Below are positions 51,340 through 58,888 of a stretch of 64,000 bases of DNA, one piece after another. The position numbers were made by a program, and so were the translations under genes. The DNA is from Photobacterium aquae (GTDB lineage: Bacteria; Pseudomonadota; Gammaproteobacteria; Enterobacterales; Vibrionaceae), in NCBI RefSeq assembly GCF_001029445.1, contig NZ_LDOT01000032.1, forward strand, positions 1-64,000, given 5' to 3'. Numbering within the stretch: position 1 is the first letter of the stretch; each line of letters begins with the position of its first letter. A model generated the notes under the pieces. The model was not told the origin of the DNA. It was given only the letters and a program-made list of their open reading frames with translations, and did no database searches.

Positions 51340-51783
51340 TTATTTTCTCTTTCATTATTGATGATAATGTTTCACATCATACTCTACATCAAATCACTCA
51401 AAAATGTGTCAAAATCCATGTTTTTTTTGAACGAGGGTAGTGACCTTTACTTATAATGAGTGTATTATCATAGGACTTTAATAAAACTCTTATGAGTTTT
51501 GAAGTCCTCTTATGAGGTTAGCTACAAAATTGGGAAGTTATCGAAAGAGAACTACGAGCTAGGAAACAACATTAAAATGTTGGTATGTGAGGCCACCCAG
51601 AGTCACATATTTGTAACACTATACTTTATTTGCACTTCTGCAATCATCGGTTTTAACAGCTAAAATTTTAAAAATGCTGTTCTAATCTTTGCTATATCTT
51701 TTAGCCAATGACACTGATTTTTAATGCTTAAACTTAGCATTGAAACGGTGGTTTTTTTATACGTGTTTATAAGGAAATCAATT
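51340..51783. other. Non-coding region before the recombination module
   Basis: About 440 nt between a minus-strand and a plus-strand gene, with no gene seen. It includes the two-part hairpin at 51472-51508 and AT-rich sequence with several palindromic fragments (for example AACATTAAAATGTT at about 51573). A promoter for the downstream module must lie here, and a small RNA or a leader structure is possible. Confidence 0.5.
51472..51508 (+). ncRNA. Stable two-part hairpin, possible sRNA or leader structure
   Basis: AGGACTT (51472-51478) pairs with AAGTCCT (51502-51508), and inside it AAAACTC (51483-51489) pairs with GAGTTTT (51494-51500) around a TTAT loop, with a 4-nt and a 1-nt bulge between the two stems. 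No T-run follows. It lies in the promoter region of the recombination module. Confidence 0.5.
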
Positions 51784-52245
51784 ATGTATGCTGAAAAACA
51801 TGCCATGAATCGTGTAATTGAATTTAATGGTTTTTATCTTGATATGGGCGCAGTAACAATAGAACAGATGATTATCCTATTTGTAGGATTTTCTATTATT
51901 TTCTTCGCCTCATATAAACTAATCGTTCTTATATATCGGTTAGGTTCAATCATTCTTAATGCAATTGAAATACCCGCCAATAGTGTTGGTAATGCTTTAA
52001 AGAATATCTTAACAACTTTTTCTATTTCTCTTATTCGTATTATGAAATTTTTCAAAACCATGAATCAGAAAAAGAAAAAAGTTAAAGCTAAACAAGTAAA
52101 AACCAATACAGCTATGGCTACGGCCAAAGCAATAACCCTAAAATCATCACCTGATAAAAAAACATCAGATATCGATGAAAAATTAATGCTTATTCCAGCT
52201 TACGCACGTAAAGAAGTAAATAAGCATTACCCAATCTACAATTAA
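51784..52245 (+). CDS. Membrane protein with basic tail
   Basis: A 153-residue protein: hydrophobic segments at about 27-50 and 60-76, then a lysine-rich cytoplasmic tail (MNQKKKKVKAKQVK). ATG 51784 has AAGGAAATCAATT upstream; the in-frame upstream ATG at 51724 lacks one. It is the first gene of the module and the only one without the leader motif found on the following genes. No family recognised. Confidence 0.65.
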   Translation: MYAEKHAMNRVIEFNGFYLDMGAVTIEQMIILFVGFSIIFFASYKLIVLIYRLGSIILNAIEIPANSVGNALKNILTTFSISLIRIMKFFKTMNQKKKKVKAKQVKTNTAMATAKAITLKSSPDKKTSDIDEKLMLIPAYARKEVNKHYPIYN

Positions 52246-52264
52246 TTTTTAATCATAGATTATG

Positions 52265-52318
52265 CCGAGGGCATTTACCCTCGGGTGAATACCCTCTGTA
52301 AAATTTTAAAAGATGAGG
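52265..52318 (+). promoter_or_regulatory. Translational leader element 1 (bet)
   Basis: X CCGAGGG (52265-52271) pairs with X' CCCTCGG (52278-52284). Y, GAGGGCATTTAC (52267-52278), pairs with Y' GTGAATACCCTC (52285-52296) with one mismatch and one wobble. Y' also ends in CCTC, complementary to the SD GAGG (52315-52318). Part of a family of ten; see findings. Confidence 0.75.
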
Positions 52319-52325
52319 ATTCACC

Positions 52326-53384
52326 ATGAACGCAGTAACAGATCAAACCGCGCTATCTACAACAAAAGAGGAAAAACCTTCTCTAATCCGGGCCTTTGCG
52401 AGTCGGTATGAAATCGATCCCGCCAAGGTTCTTGATACTTTGAAAAAAGTTATTTTCAAACCCAAGAATGGTGATCCAGAAATTGAAGATGTCACATTGA
52501 TGTCCTTCCTTCTGGTTTGCCAACGCTATGATCTCGATCCGTTCAGGAAAGAAATCATTCCAATGCAAGATAAACGCGGTGGCTTTATACCCGTTGTTAC
52601 CATTGATGGTTGGTTGAAAGTAATCACCACTCACCCTGATTGTGATGGGTTTGAGTTTATTTATTCTTCTGAAAAAATCTCGGTGCCTGATTTGAATAGG
52701 CAAGTGCCAGCTTCCTGCACATGCATTATGTACAGGAAAAATTGGTCACATCCCGTAAAGATTGAAGAACTGACCGTTAACTGTTACCGCCCAAAGTTAA
52801 CCTTGCGCGATAACAGAGGCGGTACATATCAAATTGATACGCCTTGGCAAACGCATTTTGAAAGATTGCTACGCCACAAAGCGACCATCCAAACTGCACG
52901 TTATACGTTCGGCATGTCAGATATCTATGACCAAGATGAATACGAAAGAATCATTGAAAGTCAGGAAAAGATGTCAGGCAATATTGCGGGGCGTAGTATG
53001 CAACCTTTGGATATCACACCTACACAAACCGTACCCGTTCTTGAACATAAACAAGATCAATCTCTCTTAAACTACTTTGAAGATGAGGTCAACTTGGTTC
53101 AAGAAAATGCGGAATGTATTCATGTCAATGACACGCCCGTAACATCAAACGTACAGGAAGTCATTAAACAGGCACAAGCACAAATGGCCGTCGATGACGG
53201 TGATTATCCTTTCAACCTCAATAACATTCATCCAACTGACAAAAATCGGATTGATCAAATGGTGTTATTTGCGGCGGAAAAAGGAGCTTGGGAAGCAACT
53301 TGTGATCGATTCTGTGAATCGTACCACGGTGACACGTTAAACTATGCGCTCTCTGAATTAAGAGACTCACAGCGAAACGCGTAA
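52326..53384 (+). CDS. bet: Bet/RecT-family single-strand annealing protein
   Basis: A 352-residue Red-beta-type recombinase. The core (ASRYEIDPAKVLDTLKKVIF, MSFLLVCQRYDLDPFRKEI, VVTIDGWLKVI, HKATIQTARYTFGMSDIY) matches the RecT/Redbeta/Erf Pfam family. It anneals complementary strands for homologous recombination together with the exonuclease that follows. SXT s065 is an equivalent. Start supported by GAGG and a leader element. Confidence 0.95.
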   Translation: MNAVTDQTALSTTKEEKPSLIRAFASRYEIDPAKVLDTLKKVIFKPKNGDPEIEDVTLMSFLLVCQRYDLDPFRKEIIPMQDKRGGFIPVVTIDGWLKVITTHPDCDGFEFIYSSEKISVPDLNRQVPASCTCIMYRKNWSHPVKIEELTVNCYRPKLTLRDNRGGTYQIDTPWQTHFERLLRHKATIQTARYTFGMSDIYDQDEYERIIESQEKMSGNIAGRSMQPLDITPTQTVPVLEHKQDQSLLNYFEDEVNLVQENAECIHVNDTPVTSNVQEVIKQAQAQMAVDDGDYPFNLNNIHPTDKNRIDQMVLFAAEKGAWEATCDRFCESYHGDTLNYALSELRDSQRNA

Positions 53385-53396
53385 ATAATTTACTTA

Positions 53397-53447
53397 CCTT
53401 GGGGTAAAAAACACCCCTTGGGCTGTTTTTGCCCCTCCTTTTTGGAG
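53397..53447 (+). promoter_or_regulatory. Translational leader element 2 (exo)
   Basis: GGGG (53401-53404) pairs with CCCC (53414-53417), flanked by CC/GG; Y GGGGTAAAAAACA (53401-53413) pairs with Y' TGTTTTTGCCCC (53424-53435) with one bulged A and one wobble. CTCC (53435-53438) is complementary to the SD GGAG (53444-53447) across a T5 loop. Confidence 0.75.
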
Positions 53448-53455
53448 TGTTAAAA

Positions 53456-54745
53456 ATGGCTATCGTAAATTTAAAACAACGAACTGAAGCATGGAAAATC
53501 TGGCGAAACACCGGAATCACCGCTTCAATGATCCCAGTTATTTTGGGTATCAGTCCGTACCAGACACGTTACCAGTTGTGGGCAGAACTGTGTGGCTATA
53601 AAACACCCGATGACTTGTCTAATAATTGGCACGTTAATCGCGGTATTGAGCAAGAACCGGAAGCACTGACAGCCGTTGAAAAACTGTTTGATGTGCCGTT
53701 TGTTCCAGTTTGTGTTGAATACGATCATAACTCACTGTTCAAAGCGTCTCTAGATGGACTTGCTATCATTGGTAATGAGGGTGTGGAAATCAAATGTCCT
53801 TGTCGCTCAGTGTATCAAAACATTCGGGAACAAAAGGCCAACTCAATACAATATCAATTGTATTTTGCTCAAATTCAATGGCAAATCATGTGTGCGAACC
53901 TAGAGCAGAATCGGTTATTTGTATATCTGCGAGGTTTTCAACCCATTCAGGCTCTTATCAAACCTGATCTTGCGTTCATTGAACATGCAAAAAAAGAAGC
54001 GTTAGCTTTTTGGCAGTTGGTCGAAACCCGCACACCGCCCGAACGTACCGCCGAAGACACCGTTACCTACGAACCAACTTCTACATTCAATGCCGTTGAA
54101 TGGAAAGAGAAGGTAGCAGAGTATCGGAAAGTCGAATCACAGATCAATCGTATCAAAGAAGTATTGCAACCAATTGAAAATAAACTCAACCAGTTAAAAG
54201 GTGAACTTGCAGATTTTATTCCTGAACAAGATCGCCTGATCTATCGAGACGGTTGCAAGGTGCAAAAGATAGAACGTATCGGCAACATTAATATTAAGAA
54301 ACTATCTGAGTACCTGATCACTCAAGGGATAAAAATCAACCTTGATGATTTTAGGGGCAAAACGAAGACCTCTCACCTTGTTTCATTGGATAAGCTAGGT
54401 CAACCCTTAGATGAACCAAATGAATCAATCGAGATACACGAAGAACCCGCTCAGATTGCATCAGAGCAGCCAAATGATACAACGGAGACGGATACATTAC
54501 CTGTAAACGAAAACGTTGTAGATGAGCCGCTACAGCCGCAATCCTATGCGTTTGAACCCGAACAAACTGACAACACGTTACCGCAGCAAAAAACGGTATC
54601 TGTTGAACAGGTTGAACCCGAAGTCATTGCAAAGCCGAACGCTTATAACTTTGATAATATGGAAGACGAAGCCGACCAAGAGGAACGCCGAGATTCCCGT
54701 TACACTGCATATGCGAGTAAAGCCGCTGCGCAAAGCTTCTTCTAA
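53456..54745 (+). CDS. exo: YqaJ/lambda-Exo-family exonuclease
   Basis: A 429-residue protein. N-terminal nuclease domain: RTEAWKIWRN, GISPYQTRYQLWAELCG (about 31-47), RGIEQEPEAL (62-71), Asp100 in ASLDG, and VEIKCP (110-115) with Glu111 and Lys113, the YqaJ catalytic pattern. The C-terminal 180 residues include a coiled coil and a long acidic low-complexity tail. Partner of bet. ATG 53456 follows TTGGAGTGTTAAAA; an in-frame upstream codon at 53429 lies in the leader. Confidence 0.93.
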   Translation: MAIVNLKQRTEAWKIWRNTGITASMIPVILGISPYQTRYQLWAELCGYKTPDDLSNNWHVNRGIEQEPEALTAVEKLFDVPFVPVCVEYDHNSLFKASLDGLAIIGNEGVEIKCPCRSVYQNIREQKANSIQYQLYFAQIQWQIMCANLEQNRLFVYLRGFQPIQALIKPDLAFIEHAKKEALAFWQLVETRTPPERTAEDTVTYEPTSTFNAVEWKEKVAEYRKVESQINRIKEVLQPIENKLNQLKGELADFIPEQDRLIYRDGCKVQKIERIGNINIKKLSEYLITQGIKINLDDFRGKTKTSHLVSLDKLGQPLDEPNESIEIHEEPAQIASEQPNDTTETDTLPVNENVVDEPLQPQSYAFEPEQTDNTLPQQKTVSVEQVEPEVIAKPNAYNFDNMEDEADQEERRDSRYTAYASKAAAQSFF

Positions 54746-54752
54746 CAACACT

Positions 54753-54789
54753 CCCACTGGGTAACTATTACCCTTGGGGATAGTTGCCC
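54753..54789 (+). promoter_or_regulatory. Translational leader element 3
   Basis: Y GGGTAACTATT (54759-54769) pairs with Y' GATAGTTGCCC (54779-54789) over 11 positions (two G.T). GGG (54759-54761) also pairs with CCC (54771-54773), flanked by CCC/GGG. The SD pairing is weak in this copy. Confidence 0.65.
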
Positions 54790-54821
54790 GTTAAATTTTA
54801 ACAATTAAATTGGTGACTATT

Positions 54822-55406
54822 ATGATTAACAAAACATTGTCAAAAACTGCGCAATCTATTGAAGAAATGGTTGAGCTAATGAAACAAGCTACCGAAGAAG
54901 TTTCATTACCTAAGTATTACAAATGGGATTTAGACATCGACTACGAAAAAATTAAAAAGTATGCGACTGATAAATTCACTTGTATTTGGTTAGTTCGTGA
55001 ATGTGGCTCTCAACTTGTACCTATTCGAGCTGGAGTTAACCCCATTCATATTACGTTCTGGCTAAATAATGCACCTGAATGTCGAGTATTTACTATCGAT
55101 ACTCAATCTTTAGTTTTAAATGAAATTTCTCATGAAAAAGCTAAAGAACTCGTTGAAGTTATGCCTTACCATGACCGCATTCGTTCTGTCTCTTTTGATA
55201 AACGAATCGCATTGGTAAAGATAGTTATCAGTTATGGTGAAAAACACAATTTCTGGAATACTATGGGGTATGAATTCAGCAGTAAAGGAAAGACACTTTG
55301 TGATTTACTGATGTACTTTCAGCACAATAACAATAAAGCAATGGTTAATTTTTTGTCAGCGGCACTAACAGGCCAAAACGAAAAAGATGCATTGTTCAAA
55401 TTTTAA
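54822..55406 (+). CDS. Hypothetical protein of the recombination module
   Basis: A 194-residue soluble protein. Positions near 50-85 (CIWLVRECGSQLVPIRAG) and 130-165 (SVSFDKRIALVKIVISYG) are well structured, but no family is recognised. It lies between exo and the CobS-like gene in a module of similar order to SXT s067-s070. ATG 54822 has TTGGTGACTATT upstream; a TTG at 54810 is less likely. Confidence 0.7.
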   Translation: MINKTLSKTAQSIEEMVELMKQATEEVSLPKYYKWDLDIDYEKIKKYATDKFTCIWLVRECGSQLVPIRAGVNPIHITFWLNNAPECRVFTIDTQSLVLNEISHEKAKELVEVMPYHDRIRSVSFDKRIALVKIVISYGEKHNFWNTMGYEFSSKGKTLCDLLMYFQHNNNKAMVNFLSAALTGQNEKDALFKF

Positions 55407-55457
55407 TTTTTAAAACCATTCTTGTGAATCGGTAACTTTAAACTTTAAATATTCAAA

Positions 55458-55517
55458 CCTCTTGGGGGTCAATTATCCCCTCGGGGGTGATTGATCCCTT
55501 TCATATATTTTGTAAGG
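55458..55517 (+). promoter_or_regulatory. Translational leader element 4 (cobS-like)
   Basis: Y GGGGTCAATTAT (55465-55476) pairs with Y' GTGATTGATCCC (55487-55498) over 12 positions with three wobbles. GGGG (55465-55468) also pairs with CCCC (55477-55480). CCTT (55497-55500) is complementary to the SD AAGG (55514-55517). Confidence 0.75.
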
Positions 55518-55527
55518 AATTAATCAT

Positions 55528-56532
55528 ATGAAAACTTATCCTCTCGTAGAAAAGAAATTTCCGCTATCTCTGTTTGGCTTTAACGCTCCAATAGAAGTTA
55601 ATGGATATGAACCAACTAATAACCCATTAGTACCAGCCATCAACCCTAACTATGTATTCAACAAAGAAGTCTTGCGTGATGTATTAGACTTTATGGATGA
55701 ATCATTCGGTGATGGTTTGATGTTATCTGGTGATACTGGGTGCGGTAAAACATCTGTCATTGAACAAATTGCCGGGCGTTTAAATATTCCTGTCTATTCG
55801 CACACTTGCGGTGAGAATGATCGGTTTGAAACGTTTGTTGGCCGTTGGGATTTAGTTAACGGAAACACAGTGTGGATTGATGGCATTTTGACAAAAGCAA
55901 TGAAAGAAGGGGTCATTTGTTTATTGAATGAATCTGACTTACTTTTACCGCCTGAATTTTCACAATTTAATGGAATATTGGAAGGTGCTCCTTTGATTAT
56001 CGAACAGCTCGGTGGTCAGGTAATTTATCCAGAAAAAGGATTTCGGTTAGTGTGTACAGCAAACTCTTGCGGTTCTGGCGACCATACCGGGTTCTACCAA
56101 GGTGTGAATACTCAAAACATGGCTACAATGGATCGGTTTCTTGTAGTTCTATGTAACTATCCACCAATGGAGATTGAAACAGATATTGTTTCAAAATATG
56201 TACCAAGTTTACCAAGCGATATCGTTAAAAACATGGTTCGGGTGGCAAACATAGTGCGCTCTGTTTATGCCAATAAGGAACCCGAGGATGATGCAGTAAA
56301 AGCTGATATCAACTCGGATATTTCACTGTCAATTACGTTTTCAACACGTACATTGATCCGTTGGGCAACACGTACTGTGCGAATGCATAGCCCGTTAAAC
56401 CCAGCACCCGTGAAATATGCATTAGAACGCTCTCTGCTAAACCGTTGCGCTGATAAGTCTCAAGTTGAGGCCATAGAAGCATTTGCAGAAGCCGTATTTG
56501 GTGATATTTACAATCCACAAAATACGAATTAA
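55528..56532 (+). CDS. cobS: CobS/MoxR-like AAA+ ATPase
   Basis: A 334-residue AAA+ protein with Walker A SGDTGCGKTSVI near residue 70, a Walker B-like ICLLNESDLLLP near 131 and a sensor segment RLVCTANSCGSG near 173. The fold belongs to the CobS/MoxR group; in plasmids and SXT elements such a gene sits with DUF3150 and CobT-like genes, not in cobalamin synthesis, so a chaperone-like role acting on a DNA or replication complex is inferred. TAAGGAATTAATCAT precedes the ATG. Confidence 0.9.
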   Translation: MKTYPLVEKKFPLSLFGFNAPIEVNGYEPTNNPLVPAINPNYVFNKEVLRDVLDFMDESFGDGLMLSGDTGCGKTSVIEQIAGRLNIPVYSHTCGENDRFETFVGRWDLVNGNTVWIDGILTKAMKEGVICLLNESDLLLPPEFSQFNGILEGAPLIIEQLGGQVIYPEKGFRLVCTANSCGSGDHTGFYQGVNTQNMATMDRFLVVLCNYPPMEIETDIVSKYVPSLPSDIVKNMVRVANIVRSVYANKEPEDDAVKADINSDISLSITFSTRTLIRWATRTVRMHSPLNPAPVKYALERSLLNRCADKSQVEAIEAFAEAVFGDIYNPQNTN

Positions 56533-56542
56533 TAAACTTAAA

Positions 56543-56603
56543 CCTTCGGGGATCAATTATCCCAGAAGGAATGATTGATCCCTTTGTTTAATTTTAACAA
56601 GGG
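56543..56603 (+). promoter_or_regulatory. Translational leader element 5
   Basis: CCTTC-G-GGG (56543-56551) pairs with CCC-A-GAAGG (56561-56569). Y GGGATCAATTAT (56549-56560) pairs with Y' ATGATTGATCCC (56571-56582) over 12 positions with one wobble. CCCTT (56580-56584) is complementary to AAGGG (56599-56603), which is the SD. Y is nearly identical to that of element 4. Confidence 0.8.
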
Positions 56604-56610
56604 TTCAATC

Positions 56611-57072
56611 ATGAAACTAAAACCATATACAGTCACAATTCCAGCACAATTAGAAATAATTGATGCATTAAAGGAAATCGAAAGTTTATTACTAACTTCG
56701 AGTGATTGTTCAATTCATGTTAGTAAAGATTCAATATTCATTACTAACCTTCACAAATTACAATTCTTAATTGAAGAAAAAACTAAACAATCTCAGACAC
56801 ATATTATTTGTGATGATGAAATTGTTATTAACACCACAATAGAAGAATGCTTTTATCTTGCGTTTGTCAATATGCGACACAAGGAAATTAGCATTGTCGA
56901 TGCACTGGGATCTGACCTCTCGAAAAATCTTTCGCAGTTAGTTGAATCTCTGGCCCATGAATTGAACCATCCATCATTTGAAATATTTATTAATCATTTG
57001 ACGATAAAGTTTAAGCCTACGGCATTTGCATTAAACGAAAACATTAGTAATAACAAATCAATGTTTTTCTAA
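56611..57072 (+). CDS. Hypothetical protein of the recombination module
   Basis: A 153-residue soluble protein. Beginning MKLKPYTVTIPAQLEII, it has alternating beta and helical stretches and a C-terminal IFINHLTIKFKPTAFALN. No family recognised. It is followed after 25 nt by the DUF3150 gene, which has no leader element of its own. ATG 56611 with AAGGG 7 nt upstream is preferred over an in-frame codon at 56575. Confidence 0.65.
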   Translation: MKLKPYTVTIPAQLEIIDALKEIESLLLTSSDCSIHVSKDSIFITNLHKLQFLIEEKTKQSQTHIICDDEIVINTTIEECFYLAFVNMRHKEISIVDALGSDLSKNLSQLVESLAHELNHPSFEIFINHLTIKFKPTAFALNENISNNKSMFF

Positions 57073-57097
57073 ACTTTCATAAAACGGAAATACCAAC

Positions 57098-58186
57098 ATG
57101 AAAACTAAACAATACGATATGATTGAAAAAACTGTTTTTATTGCCCTTCATTTTAAAAAAACGACTGGTAATAAAAAAATGAATCCTAGTGACCTTGGTA
57201 TCGATGCGTCTCAATTACCACCTGAACAAGTTGCTAAATTGGGCCATGTATATACCATCAATCCTGAAGATCTTCGTCCATTTACAAAGATTGCTCGTCG
57301 GGCTGAACGTTTATGCGACACTTCTGGTTTGAAATTAGGTGGGAACTCATGGGCTATCCCAATGAGTAACATGGACTCTTTTTGTCAAAAGCTGAATGAC
57401 ATCATTATTGAATACAACCAAGAAGTGGATAATTTCTTGAGTACATTTGATGTGAAAGCAAAAAATTGGCAAAACAGCATTTCTGACCAGAAATGGGCTA
57501 GTGTAATTCGGAATGCGTGTCCTACGCGTGAACAATTACAAACTAAATTCCGAGCTGATTACGATATTTATCAATTAAATTGTGAACCGCTCAATGGAAT
57601 GCAAGAAAAATCGCTTGATAAGCAAGGTGATCGCTTACGAAATGGGCTATTTAGTGACATTATTGATAACTGCGATGCCATCATGAATGATTGGTCGCAA
57701 AAATCAGAGATCACGCAATCATCCCTAACGAAACTTAGGAATTTAAGGGATAAAATTGAATCACTATCTTTCATTGACACTCGTTATTTGAAAGTTCGTG
57801 ATAAAATTAATGAATTTCTTCGAGAACTACCTCAAACAGGTAAACTTCGCGGAGATCATTTTATTAAGATCTCAGGTTTAGTTAGCACACTGAGCAACAA
57901 GAAATTGCTAGAACAATTTCTTTCTAGTCCAGATGATACTATTCAGCTCAATGGGTTTATTCCACCTGCGCTGCGTGATTCAATTTCTTCAAGCTCAACG
58001 TTTGATATCCCTGATTTATCTGTTAACACGAATCAGGTTACAACAAATCAGAGAGATAATAATGATGGCGCATCGATAGAAACCACTATTGACACAACCA
58101 TTCAAACGACAACCATTGATCAGGGCGAAAAAGACACCGATAGCACATCTGCTGCGGCTGCTGCGTCTTCTTCTTGGTTCTTCTAA
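57098..58186 (+). CDS. DUF3150-family protein
   Basis: A 362-residue protein. The start (MIEKTVFIALHFKKTTGNKKMNPSDL) and the ARRAERLCDTSGLKLGGNSWAIP and NSISDQKWASVIR segments fit DUF3150, which always accompanies CobS- and CobT-like genes in conjugative elements. Helical throughout, with a serine/threonine-rich tail. A leader element is missing because it is probably translated from the upstream gene's transcript (25-nt gap). CATGAAAAC start has CGGAAATACCAA upstream. Confidence 0.8.
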   Translation: MKTKQYDMIEKTVFIALHFKKTTGNKKMNPSDLGIDASQLPPEQVAKLGHVYTINPEDLRPFTKIARRAERLCDTSGLKLGGNSWAIPMSNMDSFCQKLNDIIIEYNQEVDNFLSTFDVKAKNWQNSISDQKWASVIRNACPTREQLQTKFRADYDIYQLNCEPLNGMQEKSLDKQGDRLRNGLFSDIIDNCDAIMNDWSQKSEITQSSLTKLRNLRDKIESLSFIDTRYLKVRDKINEFLRELPQTGKLRGDHFIKISGLVSTLSNKKLLEQFLSSPDDTIQLNGFIPPALRDSISSSSTFDIPDLSVNTNQVTTNQRDNNDGASIETTIDTTIQTTTIDQGEKDTDSTSAAAAASSSWFF

Positions 58187-58195
58187 ATAACTCTA

Positions 58196-58258
58196 ACCCA
58201 ATGAGGGTCACATCCCTCAATTGGGTATGTGACTCCTCTTTTACTAATTAAAATGAGG
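58196..58258 (+). promoter_or_regulatory. Translational leader element 6
   Basis: ACCCAAT-GAGGG (58196-58207) pairs with CCCTC-A-ATTGGGT (58214-58226) with one bulge. Y GAGGGTCACAT (58203-58213) pairs with Y' ATGTGACTCCTC (58227-58238) with one bulge. CCTC (58235-58238) is complementary to the SD GAGG (58255-58258). Confidence 0.8.
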
Positions 58259-58266
58259 TTTACACA

Positions 58267-58802
58267 ATGGGATTTTTCTCTTGGAAGACTGCGGATTCTA
58301 AAGAATCTATTGCAAACGCTTATGCAAATCATGAGAACAGCGGGCGGGTAGTTTATTTATTACAACCTAATGACGAACCAATTCCCGAACCTAAATATAA
58401 CGGATACGGTGTATTTGGTGGCATGGACGTTTTTATCTGGTTAGCCAAAAAAACTGTCCTAACACAATAAATGGTATGAGCGATGAAGATATTCGGATGC
58501 TCGGCATTGATTTATCTTATGAGTTATTCATATATAGAATTGGTGATGATGAATTTATCGATCCAATTATAAAGATGGCTCTGCTTGAAATGGGTATTGA
58601 TGTGTATGCTTGTAAACCTATAGATGAGGAAATACAACGTACTATTAACTCTAAAACAGAAAAACGCATTCTGCGCGTAAATCTTAAATATCCACTAAAG
58701 TTCAGCTACAAAAAAGAGGCCGTTTATAATTTTTTATCAGCCTCTACTGTTTGTGAGTATCAAGGTTATTTTTATCCATCAGAAGATGAATATGATTATT
58801 AA
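58267..58802 (+). pseudogene. Frameshifted gene: SWKTADSKESI-family protein split at an A7 run
   Basis: The first frame (58267-58470, 67 residues) starts MGFFSWKTADSKESI and ends LAKKTVLTQ with a stop. From the A7 run (58447-58453) the -1 frame continues without a stop as KNCPNTINGMSDEDIRMLGI and on to 58802, reading naturally as the rest of the same protein (about 178 residues in total). Adding one A makes the gene continuous. It may be a real lesion, a slippage-dependent gene or a homopolymer error. The MGFFSW-x-T-x-D-x-x-x-SI type of start is common in phages and plasmids, function unknown. Confidence 0.7.
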
Positions 58803-58825
58803 CCGATACTGACTTTAACTTTAAA

Positions 58826-58881
58826 CCCTAACGGGCAAATCACTCGTTAGGGTGATTTGCTCCATTAACTTTTTTTTGGAG
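58826..58881 (+). promoter_or_regulatory. Translational leader element 7 (cobT-like)
   Basis: CCCTAACG (58826-58833) pairs with CGTTAGGG (58845-58852), a perfect 8-bp stem. Y GGGCAAATCA (58833-58842) pairs with Y' TGATTTGCTCC (58853-58863) with one bulge. CTCC (58860-58863) is complementary to the SD GGAG (58878-58881). Confidence 0.8.
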
Positions 58882-58888
58882 TAAAACT

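Noticed and set aside
58447..58454. Programmed ribosomal -1 frameshift at AAAAAAAC
   Set aside because: The phasing gives GCC-AAA-AAA-ACT, so tandem slippage would need a CAA re-pairing; the heptamer is not in the classical X-XXY-YYZ phase. Slippage in transcription or a lesion is kept as the explanation.
52265..58881. Leader elements as classical H-type pseudoknots
   Set aside because: Both stems are complementary, but X' is followed by Y' with almost no linker in several copies, and the G-rich part of Y is shared between the two pairings in others, so full simultaneous pairing is sterically unlikely. A switch between two states fits better.
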